From contig QENJ01000244.1 in assembly GCA_013374505.1 (NCBI GenBank), positions 1 through 8,444 of the forward strand: a stretch of 8,444 bases of DNA, given 5' to 3'. Origin of the DNA: Candidatus Methanophagaceae archaeon. Its GTDB lineage: Archaea; Halobacteriota; Syntropharchaeia; Alkanophagales; Methanospirareceae. The notes beneath the pieces were generated by a model. That model was not told where the DNA came from and ran no database searches. It saw nothing but the letters and a program-made list of their open reading frames with translations. Both the position numbers and the translations under genes were made by a program. Below are positions 1 to 5,138 of the stretch, piece by piece; the stretch's first letter is position 1, and each line of letters starts with the position of its first letter.

Positions 1-1
1 A

Positions 2-289
2 ATAGAAAAATTATATGCCCCCTTAATTTCTAACAAAAATCTTCTACAACTTACTCATGAACATTTTAATCAGATTAAAACCTATCAGCATTTAGCCTCA
101 TATGATTTGAAGCCTTTACTAAAGGAGTATATAGAATTATTTGATAATGAAGCAAAAAATGTGAGTACAGAACACGGAGAAGCCCTCTCTTTAAAACACA
201 TCAATCCCGAATTTCAAGAAAAAATACGAGCACAGATACGTGAGGATTATGATAGTCTAGTTGAAAAACTATATAATATTCATAAATAA
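2..289 (+). CDS. C-terminal part of an unidentified protein (runs off the left edge)
   Basis: The frame is open from base 2 to a TAA at 287-289, giving about 95 residues with no stop, so this is the 3' end of a gene starting outside the window. A TTG at 107 could serve as a start, but the frame reads through it upstream, so it is probably internal. The sequence is AT-rich, and the product is hydrophilic, rich in Lys, Glu and Asn, and looks mostly helical (for example KPLLKEYIELF and REDYDSLVEKLYNIHK). There is no signal peptide, TM segment or motif I recognise, so I assign no function. The stop is followed 14 bases later by a possible terminator hairpin. The AT-rich composition resembles that of the accessory cassette at 3247-4782 more than that of the chelatase gene. 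Confidence 0.55.
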   Translation: MEKLYAPLISNKNLLQLTHEHFNQIKTYQHLASYDLKPLLKEYIELFDNEAKNVSTEHGEALSLKHINPEFQEKIRAQIREDYDSLVEKLYNIHK

Positions 290-303
290 AAACATTAAGA
301 CCT

Positions 304-327
304 GTGTCGGCGGGATGCCACACTTTT
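304..327 (+). terminator. Possible hairpin plus T-run terminator after the first gene
   Basis: GTGT (304-307) and GGC (309-311) pair with GCC (317-319) and ACAC (320-323). This gives a 7-bp stem with one bulged C and a 5-base loop, followed directly by TTTT (324-327). It lies 14 bases after the stop at 289. The right arm overlaps the start of the 40-bp repeat at 314-353, so the hairpin may belong to that element instead. Archaeal termination relies mostly on T-runs, so the role is tentative. Confidence 0.35.
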
Positions 328-353
328 CAAAGCTGGGTGGGAAGGATGGGGCT
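314..353 (+). repeat. 40-bp intergenic element, copy 1
   Basis: Starts GATGC and ends GGATGGGGCT, the same ends as the copy at 1021-1060 and at the same 40-base length. The middle (CACTTTTCAAAGC, then TGGGTGGGAAGG) is the most diverged of the four copies. A/T-rich TTAAATA follows directly. The copy lies between the partial first gene and the PH-domain gene, 72 bases upstream of that gene's ATG. Confidence 0.6.
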
Positions 354-378
354 TAAATAGGAGTGAAACACCTAAAAC

Positions 379-388
379 ATATTTAAGT
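379..388 (+). promoter_or_regulatory. Candidate TATA box for the PH-domain gene
   Basis: CATATTTAAG lies about 40 bases upstream of the ATG at 425. An archaeal start site about 25 bases downstream would give a short leader of roughly 15 bases. GAGGT at 404-408 is Shine-Dalgarno-like but sits 16 bases from the ATG, farther than usual. This is inferred from sequence only. Confidence 0.35.
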
Positions 389-424
389 GATGTTATCATA
401 ATAGAGGTATACTGGTAAAAAAAT

Positions 425-970
425 ATGGATGATATAGTTTTGACGCCGGAGCCAGAACAAAAAAGTTACTGGAGGCTCATATTGGCAATAATCTTCGTTA
501 TCCTTGTGATTCCCGGAGTAATAATATTGGCGTTCTCAATTATAGGAGGAGTCATTTATATTGTTTCCGTACTAGCGCCTCTCCTGTTCGTGCTCTATTG
601 GATACCACTTTATTACAGCTCGATGAAGTTTTCCATTACCGGAGAACATGTAGTTATGGAAAAAGGTGTATGGTGGAAGACAGAATCCACAATACCTTTT
701 GAAATGATAACGAACGTGGATAAGACGCAGGACCCATTTGAGCGGTACTACAAAATGGGTAAGATCCATGTTCAAACAGCAGGAGCGGGAGGGGTAGCCA
801 CGGCAGAAGCTGTAATACAGGGTATAAAAAATCGGGATGAAGTGAGAGAGGAAATCAAAAGCAGAGTTAGAGTAAAAAAAGGAAAGCCAATGCCAATAGT
901 AGATGAGACAGAGTTACTATCAAGGATATTGGACGAGATTAAGGGGCTGAGGAAGGACTTAAATGGCTGA
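425..970 (+). CDS. Two-TM membrane protein with a bacterial-type PH domain (bPH2/YdbS-like)
   Basis: The product has 181 residues. A short polar N-terminus is followed by two hydrophobic segments at about 17-40 and 42-62, joined by a tight GG turn. A cytoplasmic domain of about 65-145 matches the bPH2 (PF03703, YdbS-like) pattern: an ITGEHVVMEKGVWWK strand pair, TIPFEMITNVDKTQDPFERYYKMGKIHVQTAG, then a final helix. The phrase ending in HVQTAG is typical of this family. The last 20 or so residues (LLSRILDEIKGLRKDL) look like an amphipathic or coiled-coil helix. The molecular role of this family is mostly unknown; it is thought to sit in the membrane with the PH-like domain facing the cytoplasm. 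The stop is TGA. The gene appears to be transcribed alone: the upstream gap holds a TATA-like box, and copies of the 40-bp element lie on both sides. Confidence 0.8.
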   Translation: MDDIVLTPEPEQKSYWRLILAIIFVILVIPGVIILAFSIIGGVIYIVSVLAPLLFVLYWIPLYYSSMKFSITGEHVVMEKGVWWKTESTIPFEMITNVDKTQDPFERYYKMGKIHVQTAGAGGVATAEAVIQGIKNRDEVREEIKSRVRVKKGKPMPIVDETELLSRILDEIKGLRKDLNG

Positions 971-1020
971 TAGAGATGGTACTAATGGAGATTTAATCTG
1001 CTCAGAAAAAAGTGGAAATG

Positions 1021-1060
1021 GATGCACCCTATTTTATTCGGGGGTGGCGTGGATGGGGCT
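1021..1060 (+). repeat. 40-bp intergenic element, copy 2
   Basis: Begins GATGCACCCTATTTTATTC, continues GGGGGTGGCGTGG and ends ATGGGGCT. It shares a CTATTTTATTCGGGGGTGG core with the copy at 3142-3181 and the GGATGGGGCT end with copies 1 and 4. TTTAAAAG follows directly. It lies 51 bases after the PH gene stop and 90 bases before the NosD-like ATG. Its first half is also the left arm of a long inverted repeat. Confidence 0.65.
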
Positions 1061-1100
1061 TTAAAAGATGGTGAATTTAAGAAGAATAAAATAGGGCATC
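1021..1100 (+). repeat. Inverted repeat (17-bp stem) built on the copy-2 element
   Basis: Bases 1021-1025 (GATGC) and 1028-1039 (CCTATTTTATTC) are perfectly complementary to 1084-1100 (GAATAAAATAGGGCATC). Only AC at 1026-1027 is bulged. The loop is 44 bases and contains the G-rich half of the 40-bp element. The 80-bp structure could be a small mobile palindromic element or a folded RNA in the leader of the beta-helix gene. Confidence 0.6.
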
Positions 1101-1149
1101 AGTGCCGAGAGGAATAACGCTATATCGAATGAAAAGGATGTGAAAAGAA

Positions 1150-1773
1150 ATGAAAGTGCAAACAGGTATGATAATAGCGCTGACGTTAATTCTAGTGTTC
1201 TTAGCTAATTCTGTGATAACGGCAAGCGCGGTTCCTTGCAATTGTGGCGAAATCTGCGTGAACACTTCTGGCTGGTGGCAGGCTGGCAGCGCCTTTAATG
1301 CAAGCAATACGCCGATACAGCATGCAGTTGACAATGCTACCAAGGGCGAGACAGTTTGCGTTAAGGACGGCATGTACACGGAGAACGTAGATGTGAACAA
1401 GCGTTTAACGATCCGCTCAGAGAATGGGTCCGCTTCTACCACAGTTCATGCGGCAAATTCCTCTGAGCCTAACTTTGAGGTGATTGCGGATTATGTGAAA
1501 ATAAGTGGGTTTACGGTGACCAGACCAGATCCAGCTCGGTGGCATGAAACGGCTGGGATTGGTCTCAGCAATGTGGAACACTGCAACATCACGGGCAACA
1601 ATGCATCGAACAACTGGGTGTACGGCATCTGGCTGAACTCTTCGAGCAACAACACACTCACGAACAACACCGCTAACTCGAACAACGACTACGGCATCTA
1701 CCTGCATTTTTCGAGCAACAACACTCTAAATAACAATACGATGTCTGGAAACACATGCAATTTTTGTGTTTAG
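1150..1773 (+). CDS. Secreted NosD-like parallel beta-helix protein, N-terminal part (up to in-frame TAG)
   Basis: The 207 residues open with a Sec signal peptide: MKVQTG, a hydrophobic stretch to about residue 25, and a likely cleavage site after TASA. A conserved lead-in follows (GETVCVKDGMYTENVDVNK, LTIRSENG), typical of NosD/CASH-type right-handed beta-helix proteins. Rungs of 22-24 residues come next, with recurring NNSSNNTLTNNTA and YGIYL motifs. The start is supported by AGGATGTGA, a Shine-Dalgarno-like run ending seven bases before the ATG. The frame ends at TAG (1771-1773) in the middle of a rung, yet the same frame continues with the same family at once and runs to a proper C-terminus at 2790. 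This is therefore the front half of one 547-codon gene, either broken by a nonsense mutation or read through. The likely location is the cell surface, with the rungs binding or processing polysaccharide; the substrate is unknown. Confidence 0.8.
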   Translation: MKVQTGMIIALTLILVFLANSVITASAVPCNCGEICVNTSGWWQAGSAFNASNTPIQHAVDNATKGETVCVKDGMYTENVDVNKRLTIRSENGSASTTVHAANSSEPNFEVIADYVKISGFTVTRPDPARWHETAGIGLSNVEHCNITGNNASNNWVYGIWLNSSSNNTLTNNTANSNNDYGIYLHFSSNNTLNNNTMSGNTCNFCV

Positions 1774-2400
1774 AGTTGCAGTCTTTCTGGGTACACCCAG
1801 AACATAGACACGAGCAACACGGTAGATGGAAAACCGGTTTATTACTGGATCAATCAGCAAGATAAGCAAATCCCAGATGATGCTGGCTATGTAGGGGTTG
1901 TTAATTCCACGAATATAACAGTAAAAGATTTGACATTATCACATAATCGCGAAGGAATGCTGTTTGTATACACAAGTAATTCAAAGATAGAGAATGTCAG
2001 TGCCTCGAACAACGAATATGGCATCTACCTGTATTCTTCGAGCAACAACACGCTCACGAACAATAATGTATCGAACAATTGGATGTACGGCATCTTGCTG
2101 AACTCTTCAAGCAACAATAACACGCTCACGAACAACGATGCAACGAACAACGGTGAGGCTGGCGGCATCGGCTTGGAATATTCGGACTACAACACAATCA
2201 CGAACAATATTGCATCGACCTATTGTAGTGCTGGAAGCATCTCCTTGTATTATTCGTGCAATAACGCGCTTATTAACAACAATGTATCGAACTGCGATAA
2301 TGGTGACGGCATCCGCCTTTATTATTCAAGCAACAACACGCTGATGGGCAACACAGCATTGAACAACTGCTGTGGCATCTCCTTGGCATCTTCGAGTGGC
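1615..2400 (+). repeat. Degenerate tandem coding repeats (beta-helix rungs)
   Basis: Units of about 66-72 bases recur, carrying near-identical blocks such as TCTTCGAGCAACAACAC, CTCACGAACAAC and TACGGCATCT (for example at 1621-1690, 2025-2075 and 2085-2150). They encode one helix rung each. The nucleotide-level similarity suggests recent unit duplication or gene conversion. The array is split by the non-repeat linker at about 1774-2010. Confidence 0.7.
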
Positions 2401-2790
2401 AACAGCATCACCTGCAACTGGGTGTATAACAATGAATGGCAAGGATTCCACTTATGGAGTGGAAGCACCGAAAATGAGATTGAGCACAACAACATCATGA
2501 GGAACGGCCACTACATCGCAGGAACCAAAGGCTACGAATGGCAGTTCTACAATCAGCAGAACTATGCCGTGACCGCGAAAAATAACTATTGGGGTCATGG
2601 AATGAACAACAGCACGATTGATGCGAGTATCTACGATAACGATGAGGGAGGCGGTAAAGTGGAGTTCTATCCATTCGAGACCAATCATGTCCCATGTGCA
2701 CCGATACCAGAACTGCCAACACTCGTTCTATTCTCAAGTGGATTGCTTGTGCTTGTTGGATATGTTGTGTTAAAAAGAGAGAATAGATAA
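1774..2790 (+). CDS. NosD-like beta-helix protein, C-terminal part with PEF-CTERM-type sorting tail
   Basis: This is the same frame as 1150-1773, open directly after the TAG. It encodes SLSGYTQNIDTSNTVDGKP, VYYWINQQDKQIPDDAGYVG and VVNSTNITVKDLTLSHN, a stretch usual between the two helix blocks of archaeal NosD-like proteins. About ten more Asn-rich rungs follow (YGIYLYSSSNNTLTNN, GGIGLEYSDYNTITNN and similar). The C-terminus has PIPELPTLVLFSSG, a hydrophobic helix, then KRENR. That is the layout of PEF-CTERM tails cut and anchored by archaeosortases. If the TAG is not decoded, the first internal start is TTG at 1930, with no clear ribosome site, and the fragment would lack a signal peptide. 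A separate functional gene is therefore unlikely. The intact sequence after the TAG argues for a recent mutation or for suppression. The final stop is TAA. Confidence 0.75.
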   Translation, partial: SCSLSGYTQNIDTSNTVDGKPVYYWINQQDKQIPDDAGYVGVVNSTNITVKDLTLSHNREGMLFVYTSNSKIENVSASNNEYGIYLYSSSNNTLTNNNVSNNWMYGILLNSSSNNNTLTNNDATNNGEAGGIGLEYSDYNTITNNIASTYCSAGSISLYYSCNNALINNNVSNCDNGDGIRLYYSSNNTLMGNTALNNCCGISLASSSGNSITCNWVYNNEWQGFHLWSGSTENEIEHNNIMRNGHYIAGTKGYEWQFYNQQNYAVTAKNNYWGHGMNNSTIDASIYDNDEGGGKVEFYPFETNHVPCAPIPELPTLVLFSSGLLVLVGYVVLKRENR

Positions 2791-2843
2791 AGATAATAAA
2801 AAGGGAAATAAACCGCCAAGGATGCCCCTGAATTTCATGTTGT

Positions 2844-3148
2844 GCCATTTGGCCAGTACCACTTAAGGAGGGAGGGCAGCTTTATGCTCCTCCATAATTT
2901 TTAGGTATTATTCATCTATTAAATGAGATTTCATTCCAGTAACAATCCTTATCTCCTCCTTACCCCACCCATTATCCACACACCACTTCACTTTATTAAA
3001 CTGCTGGCAATACTTCCCCACTGCTTCTGGACTGTGATCTGTTTCTCTTGCTACCTGCACCGGCTCTTTTTCCTGCTTCCGTTTCATTTTCCTGTACCTC
3101 AGTTTTGATCATATTTATCAACCAATGCTGAAGTACTAGCCATTTGGC
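2844..3148. mobile_element. Possible decayed mobile element bounded by imperfect inverted repeats
   Basis: Bases 2844-2859 (GCCATTTGGCCAGTAC) match the reverse complement of 3133-3148 (GCCAAATGGCTAGTAC) at 13 of 16 positions. The 10-mer GCCATTTGGC also occurs directly at 2844-2853 and 3139-3148. The repeats enclose the minus-strand transposon-type ORF remnant. The right end overlaps the 40-bp element at 3142-3181. The boundaries are a guess, because one arm is nearly palindromic and could pair by chance. Confidence 0.25.
2908..3108 (-). pseudogene. C-terminal remnant of a DUF1670-like transposon-associated protein
   Basis: Read on the minus strand, the frame is open from 3108 down to TAA at 2908-2910, about 66 codons. 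An ATG at 3085-3087 would give only 59 residues. The text VARETDHSPEAVGKYCQQF, NKVKWCVDNGWGKEEIRIVT, GMKSHLIDE fits my recollection of the C-terminal helix-turn-helix of DUF1670 proteins (PF07900-like). There, a 'RETxHSxxAVxxY...TGxSxxLVxEY' pattern recurs in transposon-like ORFs of archaea and bacteria. Full members are several times longer, and upstream stops (TGA, TAA) close the frame at once, so this is a 5'-truncated relic. The family call is from memory of the motif and is moderate. The opposite-strand ORF here, rich in Phe, Leu and Pro, is a shadow. Confidence 0.45.
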
Positions 3149-3181
3149 ACTATTTTATTCGGGGGTGGTGAAGGTGGGGCT
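3142..3181 (+). repeat. 40-bp intergenic element, copy 3
   Basis: CTATTTTATTCGGGGGTGG is identical to copy 2 across 19 bases and is followed by TGAAGGTGGGGCT. The first five bases (ATTTG) differ from the GATGC of the other copies and overlap the inverted repeat that bounds the DUF1670-like remnant, so the left end may have been altered by that insertion. TAAAATG follows directly. The copy ends 65 bases before the ATG at 3247. Confidence 0.65.
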
Positions 3182-3212
3182 AAAATGAAGATATGCAACT
3201 TTAGCAATTAAA

Positions 3213-3220
3213 TTTTATAT
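3213..3220 (+). promoter_or_regulatory. Candidate TATA box for the small-ORF/HEPN-like cassette
   Basis: TTTTATAT lies with its centre about 30 bases before the ATG at 3247. With the usual archaeal spacing, transcription would begin within a few bases of that ATG, so the message would be leaderless or nearly so. No Shine-Dalgarno sequence precedes the ATG, which fits. Confidence 0.5.
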
Positions 3221-3246
3221 GATGAACCCAATTAATAACACGTACC

Positions 3247-3420
3247 ATGTTAACCGAAGAACTTAGGACTATTATACTGAAAATAACAGAAGACCCTTTG
3301 TATGTCAAACCAAGTGCGATAGATATCCCTCTCAAACTAAATCGAAGGTTAAGAGAATATTTCATCACACAACTTAGAACCCGAAAAGATAATTATGCGG
3401 CACAAATATTCGACGAATAA
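3247..3420 (+). CDS. Small 57-residue protein of unknown function, probably leaderless
   Basis: The ATG at 3247 opens a 57-residue frame ending in TAA at 3418-3420: MLTEELRTIILKITEDPLYV, KPSAIDIPLKLNRRLREYFI, TQLRTRKDNYAAQIFDE. It is charged and mostly helical, with a basic patch around LNRRLREYFITQLRTRK. The TATA-like box at 3213-3220 and the missing Shine-Dalgarno favour a leaderless start here. The next gene begins 15 or 24 bases after this stop in the same frame, so the two are likely co-transcribed. A GGTGA ribosome site for the next gene lies just after this stop. Next to an HEPN-like protein, such a small partner could be an antitoxin or regulator, but that is context only; I recognise no family. 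The alternative is that this is the N-terminus of the next gene cut off by a stop. Confidence 0.5.
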   Translation: MLTEELRTIILKITEDPLYVKPSAIDIPLKLNRRLREYFITQLRTRKDNYAAQIFDE

Positions 3421-3435
3421 AATAGGCGTGGTGAA

Positions 3436-4563
3436 TTGGACAAAGTGCTAAAATACGCGTACCAATACTTGATAGATAAATGCGGTATTTCAACCGAAGA
3501 AGAACTTTACAGCTTCTTAAAGCTATTGATAGATGACATCTTAAGACAGAAAGGAAAGGGGGAATGGGCTAAACGTGAAGAACTTGAAAATCCGGTAGAT
3601 GAGGCGATATTCCAATCAATACGATCTTTTTCACGAGGTTCTGAATACGAAAATATACCTGATTTAATTGAATATGGAAAGCAAAACAGTTTATTTCATT
3701 GGAATAGTGAGAAATGGCGTGTAACTAACTTAGGGTTGGCATTCATCAAGCTGTCATCAATGCAGGCGGTAAAATTCTTATTACTGTTGGAACTACATCA
3801 ATCAGGTGGAAAAGACGATGTTTGGCATGTTTCACAAAATTATCTAGAGTGGATATATACAACTAAAAAATATTTCTTCGAGTATCCACCCTATGAAATC
3901 CCAGAAATCTATGTTGGTAAATGGTTAGATAGACTAATAGAAAGGGGCATAATAGAATTTGAAATCGAATACGCAGGGGGAGTTGGAAATTTCCAGTACG
4001 ATCTCGGATATATAATCAAAGTAACAAAATTTGGGGAAGTTATACTTGAAATCATATTGGATAGTGAATCAGACCCATTATCAACTTTTGTTGAGATGTT
4101 ATATCGCCAGGAACTAAACTTTTCACCCGATCTTTTATCGTACTATTTAAATTCGGAAACAATTGAAAAACTACGGGGATTAATTTTGAATAGTGAAATC
4201 GTAAAAGGACAAGAAAATGAAATAAAAGCGGGTTTAAAGTCTTTCCAAGATATGAATTATATAAGTTCTCTTAAAACATTTATTCCATCAATTGAAGGAG
4301 TCGTAAGAAATATCTACGTTGATAAATCTATCGGAGAAACTGATAAGGACCTTGAACCAATGTTAGATCAACTTCAGTCGAATAGATGGATTACAAAAGA
4401 GACTGTAGCATTAGTTATCTCTTTAGGTAGGGGCAAAAAAGTTCATGGATTAGAAAGTTTATTTGAACAAGAAGCACAAATATACTGCACGATGGCTTTA
4501 AAAGCTTTAGAAGATATTCATAAGAATTGTTATTTTTTTACCGCATTAAGAATGTGTTTTTAA
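3436..4563 (+). CDS. Unidentified protein with a C-terminal HEPN-like domain (possible RNase/defence factor)
   Basis: The product is 375 residues from TTG 3436, or 372 from GTG 3445. The GTG sits 10 bases after GGTGA (3430-3434), a better ribosome spacing than the TTG. The N-terminal third is helical. The middle (GKWLDRLIERGIIEFEIEYA ... YIIKVTKFGEVIL, about 161-204) resembles a winged-helix-like or wing-hairpin unit. From about residue 265, a helical region contains LKTFIPSIEGVVRNIYVD, a linker, then TVALVISLGRGKKVHGLE and YCTMALKALEDIHK. R332-x4-H337 (RGKKVH) before a final Ala-rich helix is the layout of HEPN RNase domains found in toxins and anti-phage proteins. The usual Asn after the Arg is absent (Gly here), so activity is uncertain. 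Base composition is visibly more AT-rich than in the chelatase and sugar genes, hinting at acquired DNA. The frame stops at TAA 4561 but stays open for 72 more codons. Confidence 0.6.
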   Translation: MDKVLKYAYQYLIDKCGISTEEELYSFLKLLIDDILRQKGKGEWAKREELENPVDEAIFQSIRSFSRGSEYENIPDLIEYGKQNSLFHWNSEKWRVTNLGLAFIKLSSMQAVKFLLLLELHQSGGKDDVWHVSQNYLEWIYTTKKYFFEYPPYEIPEIYVGKWLDRLIERGIIEFEIEYAGGVGNFQYDLGYIIKVTKFGEVILEIILDSESDPLSTFVEMLYRQELNFSPDLLSYYLNSETIEKLRGLILNSEIVKGQENEIKAGLKSFQDMNYISSLKTFIPSIEGVVRNIYVDKSIGETDKDLEPMLDQLQSNRWITKETVALVISLGRGKKVHGLESLFEQEAQIYCTMALKALEDIHKNCYFFTALRMCF

Positions 4564-4782
4564 AAAATCGCTGAAAAAGAGCCTCATACCACAACAGGTT
4601 CTCTTTTGAGTGCCTATCCAAAAAAGAGAGATGAAGTTCATCTTCAGGTTAAAGAGCATTTATTAGATACAAATTATAAGAAAATTGAACTACTGTGTAC
4701 ATTACCTAAGCACAAAAAAGTGTATGTGTGTAAAGCCGATCTTGAGAAGAATAGTATCGAGATAAGTGAAAGTCCGTTGTGA
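4564..4782 (+). pseudogene. In-frame continuation past the HEPN-like gene stop (possible detached C-terminus)
   Basis: Immediately after the TAA at 4561-4563, the same frame stays open for 72 codons to TGA 4780-4782. It reads as plausible protein: KIAEKEPHTTTGSLLSAYPK, KRDEVHLQVKEHLLDTNYKK, IELLCTLPKHKKVYVCKADL, EKNSIEISESPL. The text is hydrophilic, with alternating helix- and strand-like stretches. No ATG or GTG start lies near its beginning; the first candidate is TTG at 4606, and I see no ribosome site. It therefore looks like the C-terminal part of the preceding gene separated by a point mutation in TTTTTAAAAAA, or a relic of another gene. I recognise no domain. Chance openness cannot be excluded. 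Confidence 0.35.
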
Positions 4783-4849
4783 AATGACAACAAAACTTTA
4801 TTTTTTAAAGAGCTGAAAATATCATGTCAGAAAATTTGCACACACCAAG

Positions 4850-4889
4850 GATGCGTCTTATTTCAATACGGCGTGGAGAGGATGGGGCT
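4850..4889 (+). repeat. 40-bp intergenic element, copy 4
   Basis: Starts GATGCGTCTTATTTCAATACG and ends GGCGTGGAGAGG then ATGGGGCT. It has the same length and both conserved ends of the other copies, with a diverged middle. It is preceded by CCAAG, as is the partial match at 2816-2838. It lies 249 bases before the chelatase ATG, the farthest of the four from its downstream gene. Confidence 0.55.
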
Positions 4890-5085
4890 TCTTTTATTTC
4901 ACCACTAATTCCATTTAGTTTCGGCAGAAACACCCGTTCTTAATATCCACAAGGGTAATGTCCCCATACCTATTTTCATTTCGCAGACACCTAAATAGTA
5001 TTGGTTAAAAAATTCTGAATCAAACTTTTTAAGAAAATAGTTTTATCACAAAAACACCGAAAAAGTTTTAATAGCACCAATTAAC

Positions 5086-5106
5086 ATAATATATTATAAC
5101 ATATTA
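5086..5106 (+). promoter_or_regulatory. AT-rich promoter-like stretch upstream of the chelatase gene
   Basis: ATAATATATTATAAC followed by ATATTA forms one or two overlapping TATA-like boxes ending about 33 bases before the ATG at 5139. Initiation about 25 bases downstream would leave a leader of roughly 10-20 bases. The sequence just before the ATG (ACCGAGAAA) shows no strong Shine-Dalgarno, consistent with a short-leader message. Confidence 0.4.
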
Positions 5107-5138
5107 AATGTTAGTTTAGCAAACGGAAAACCGAGAAA

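Larger units (their letters stand above)
4783..5138. other. Intergenic region before the chelatase gene
   Basis: The 356-base AT-rich gap contains copy 4 of the 40-bp element (4850-4889) and an AT-rich promoter-like stretch near 5086-5106. On the minus strand, about 45 codons are open between 5042 and 4908, reading FFNQYYLGVCEMKIGMGTLP and LWILRTGVSAETKWN before a TAG. I do not recognise this text, and it is too short to call a gene. Nothing else is supported. Confidence 0.5.

Noticed and set aside
1930..1932. TTG as the start of an independent second beta-helix gene
   Set aside because: The frame is open and family-like from 1774 onward, there is no Shine-Dalgarno, and the product would lack a signal peptide. 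An interrupted single gene explains it better.
1615..2400. Regularly spaced near-identical repeats suggestive of a CRISPR array
   Set aside because: The repeats are in-frame coding units of about 22-24 residues for a beta-helix. The spacing is imperfect and there are no unique spacers.
2923..3108. Plus-strand ORF rich in Phe, Leu, Pro and His
   Set aside because: It is the shadow of the minus-strand DUF1670-like remnant, which reads as a sensible charged helix-turn-helix sequence. The plus-strand product does not.
4908..5042. Minus-strand open stretch of about 45 codons (FFNQYYLGVCEMKIG ...) between the cassette and the chelatase gene
   Set aside because: It is short, no family is recognised, the frame lacks a good start and ribosome site, and it lies in AT-rich intergenic DNA. 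It could be a relic, but the evidence is too thin to call.
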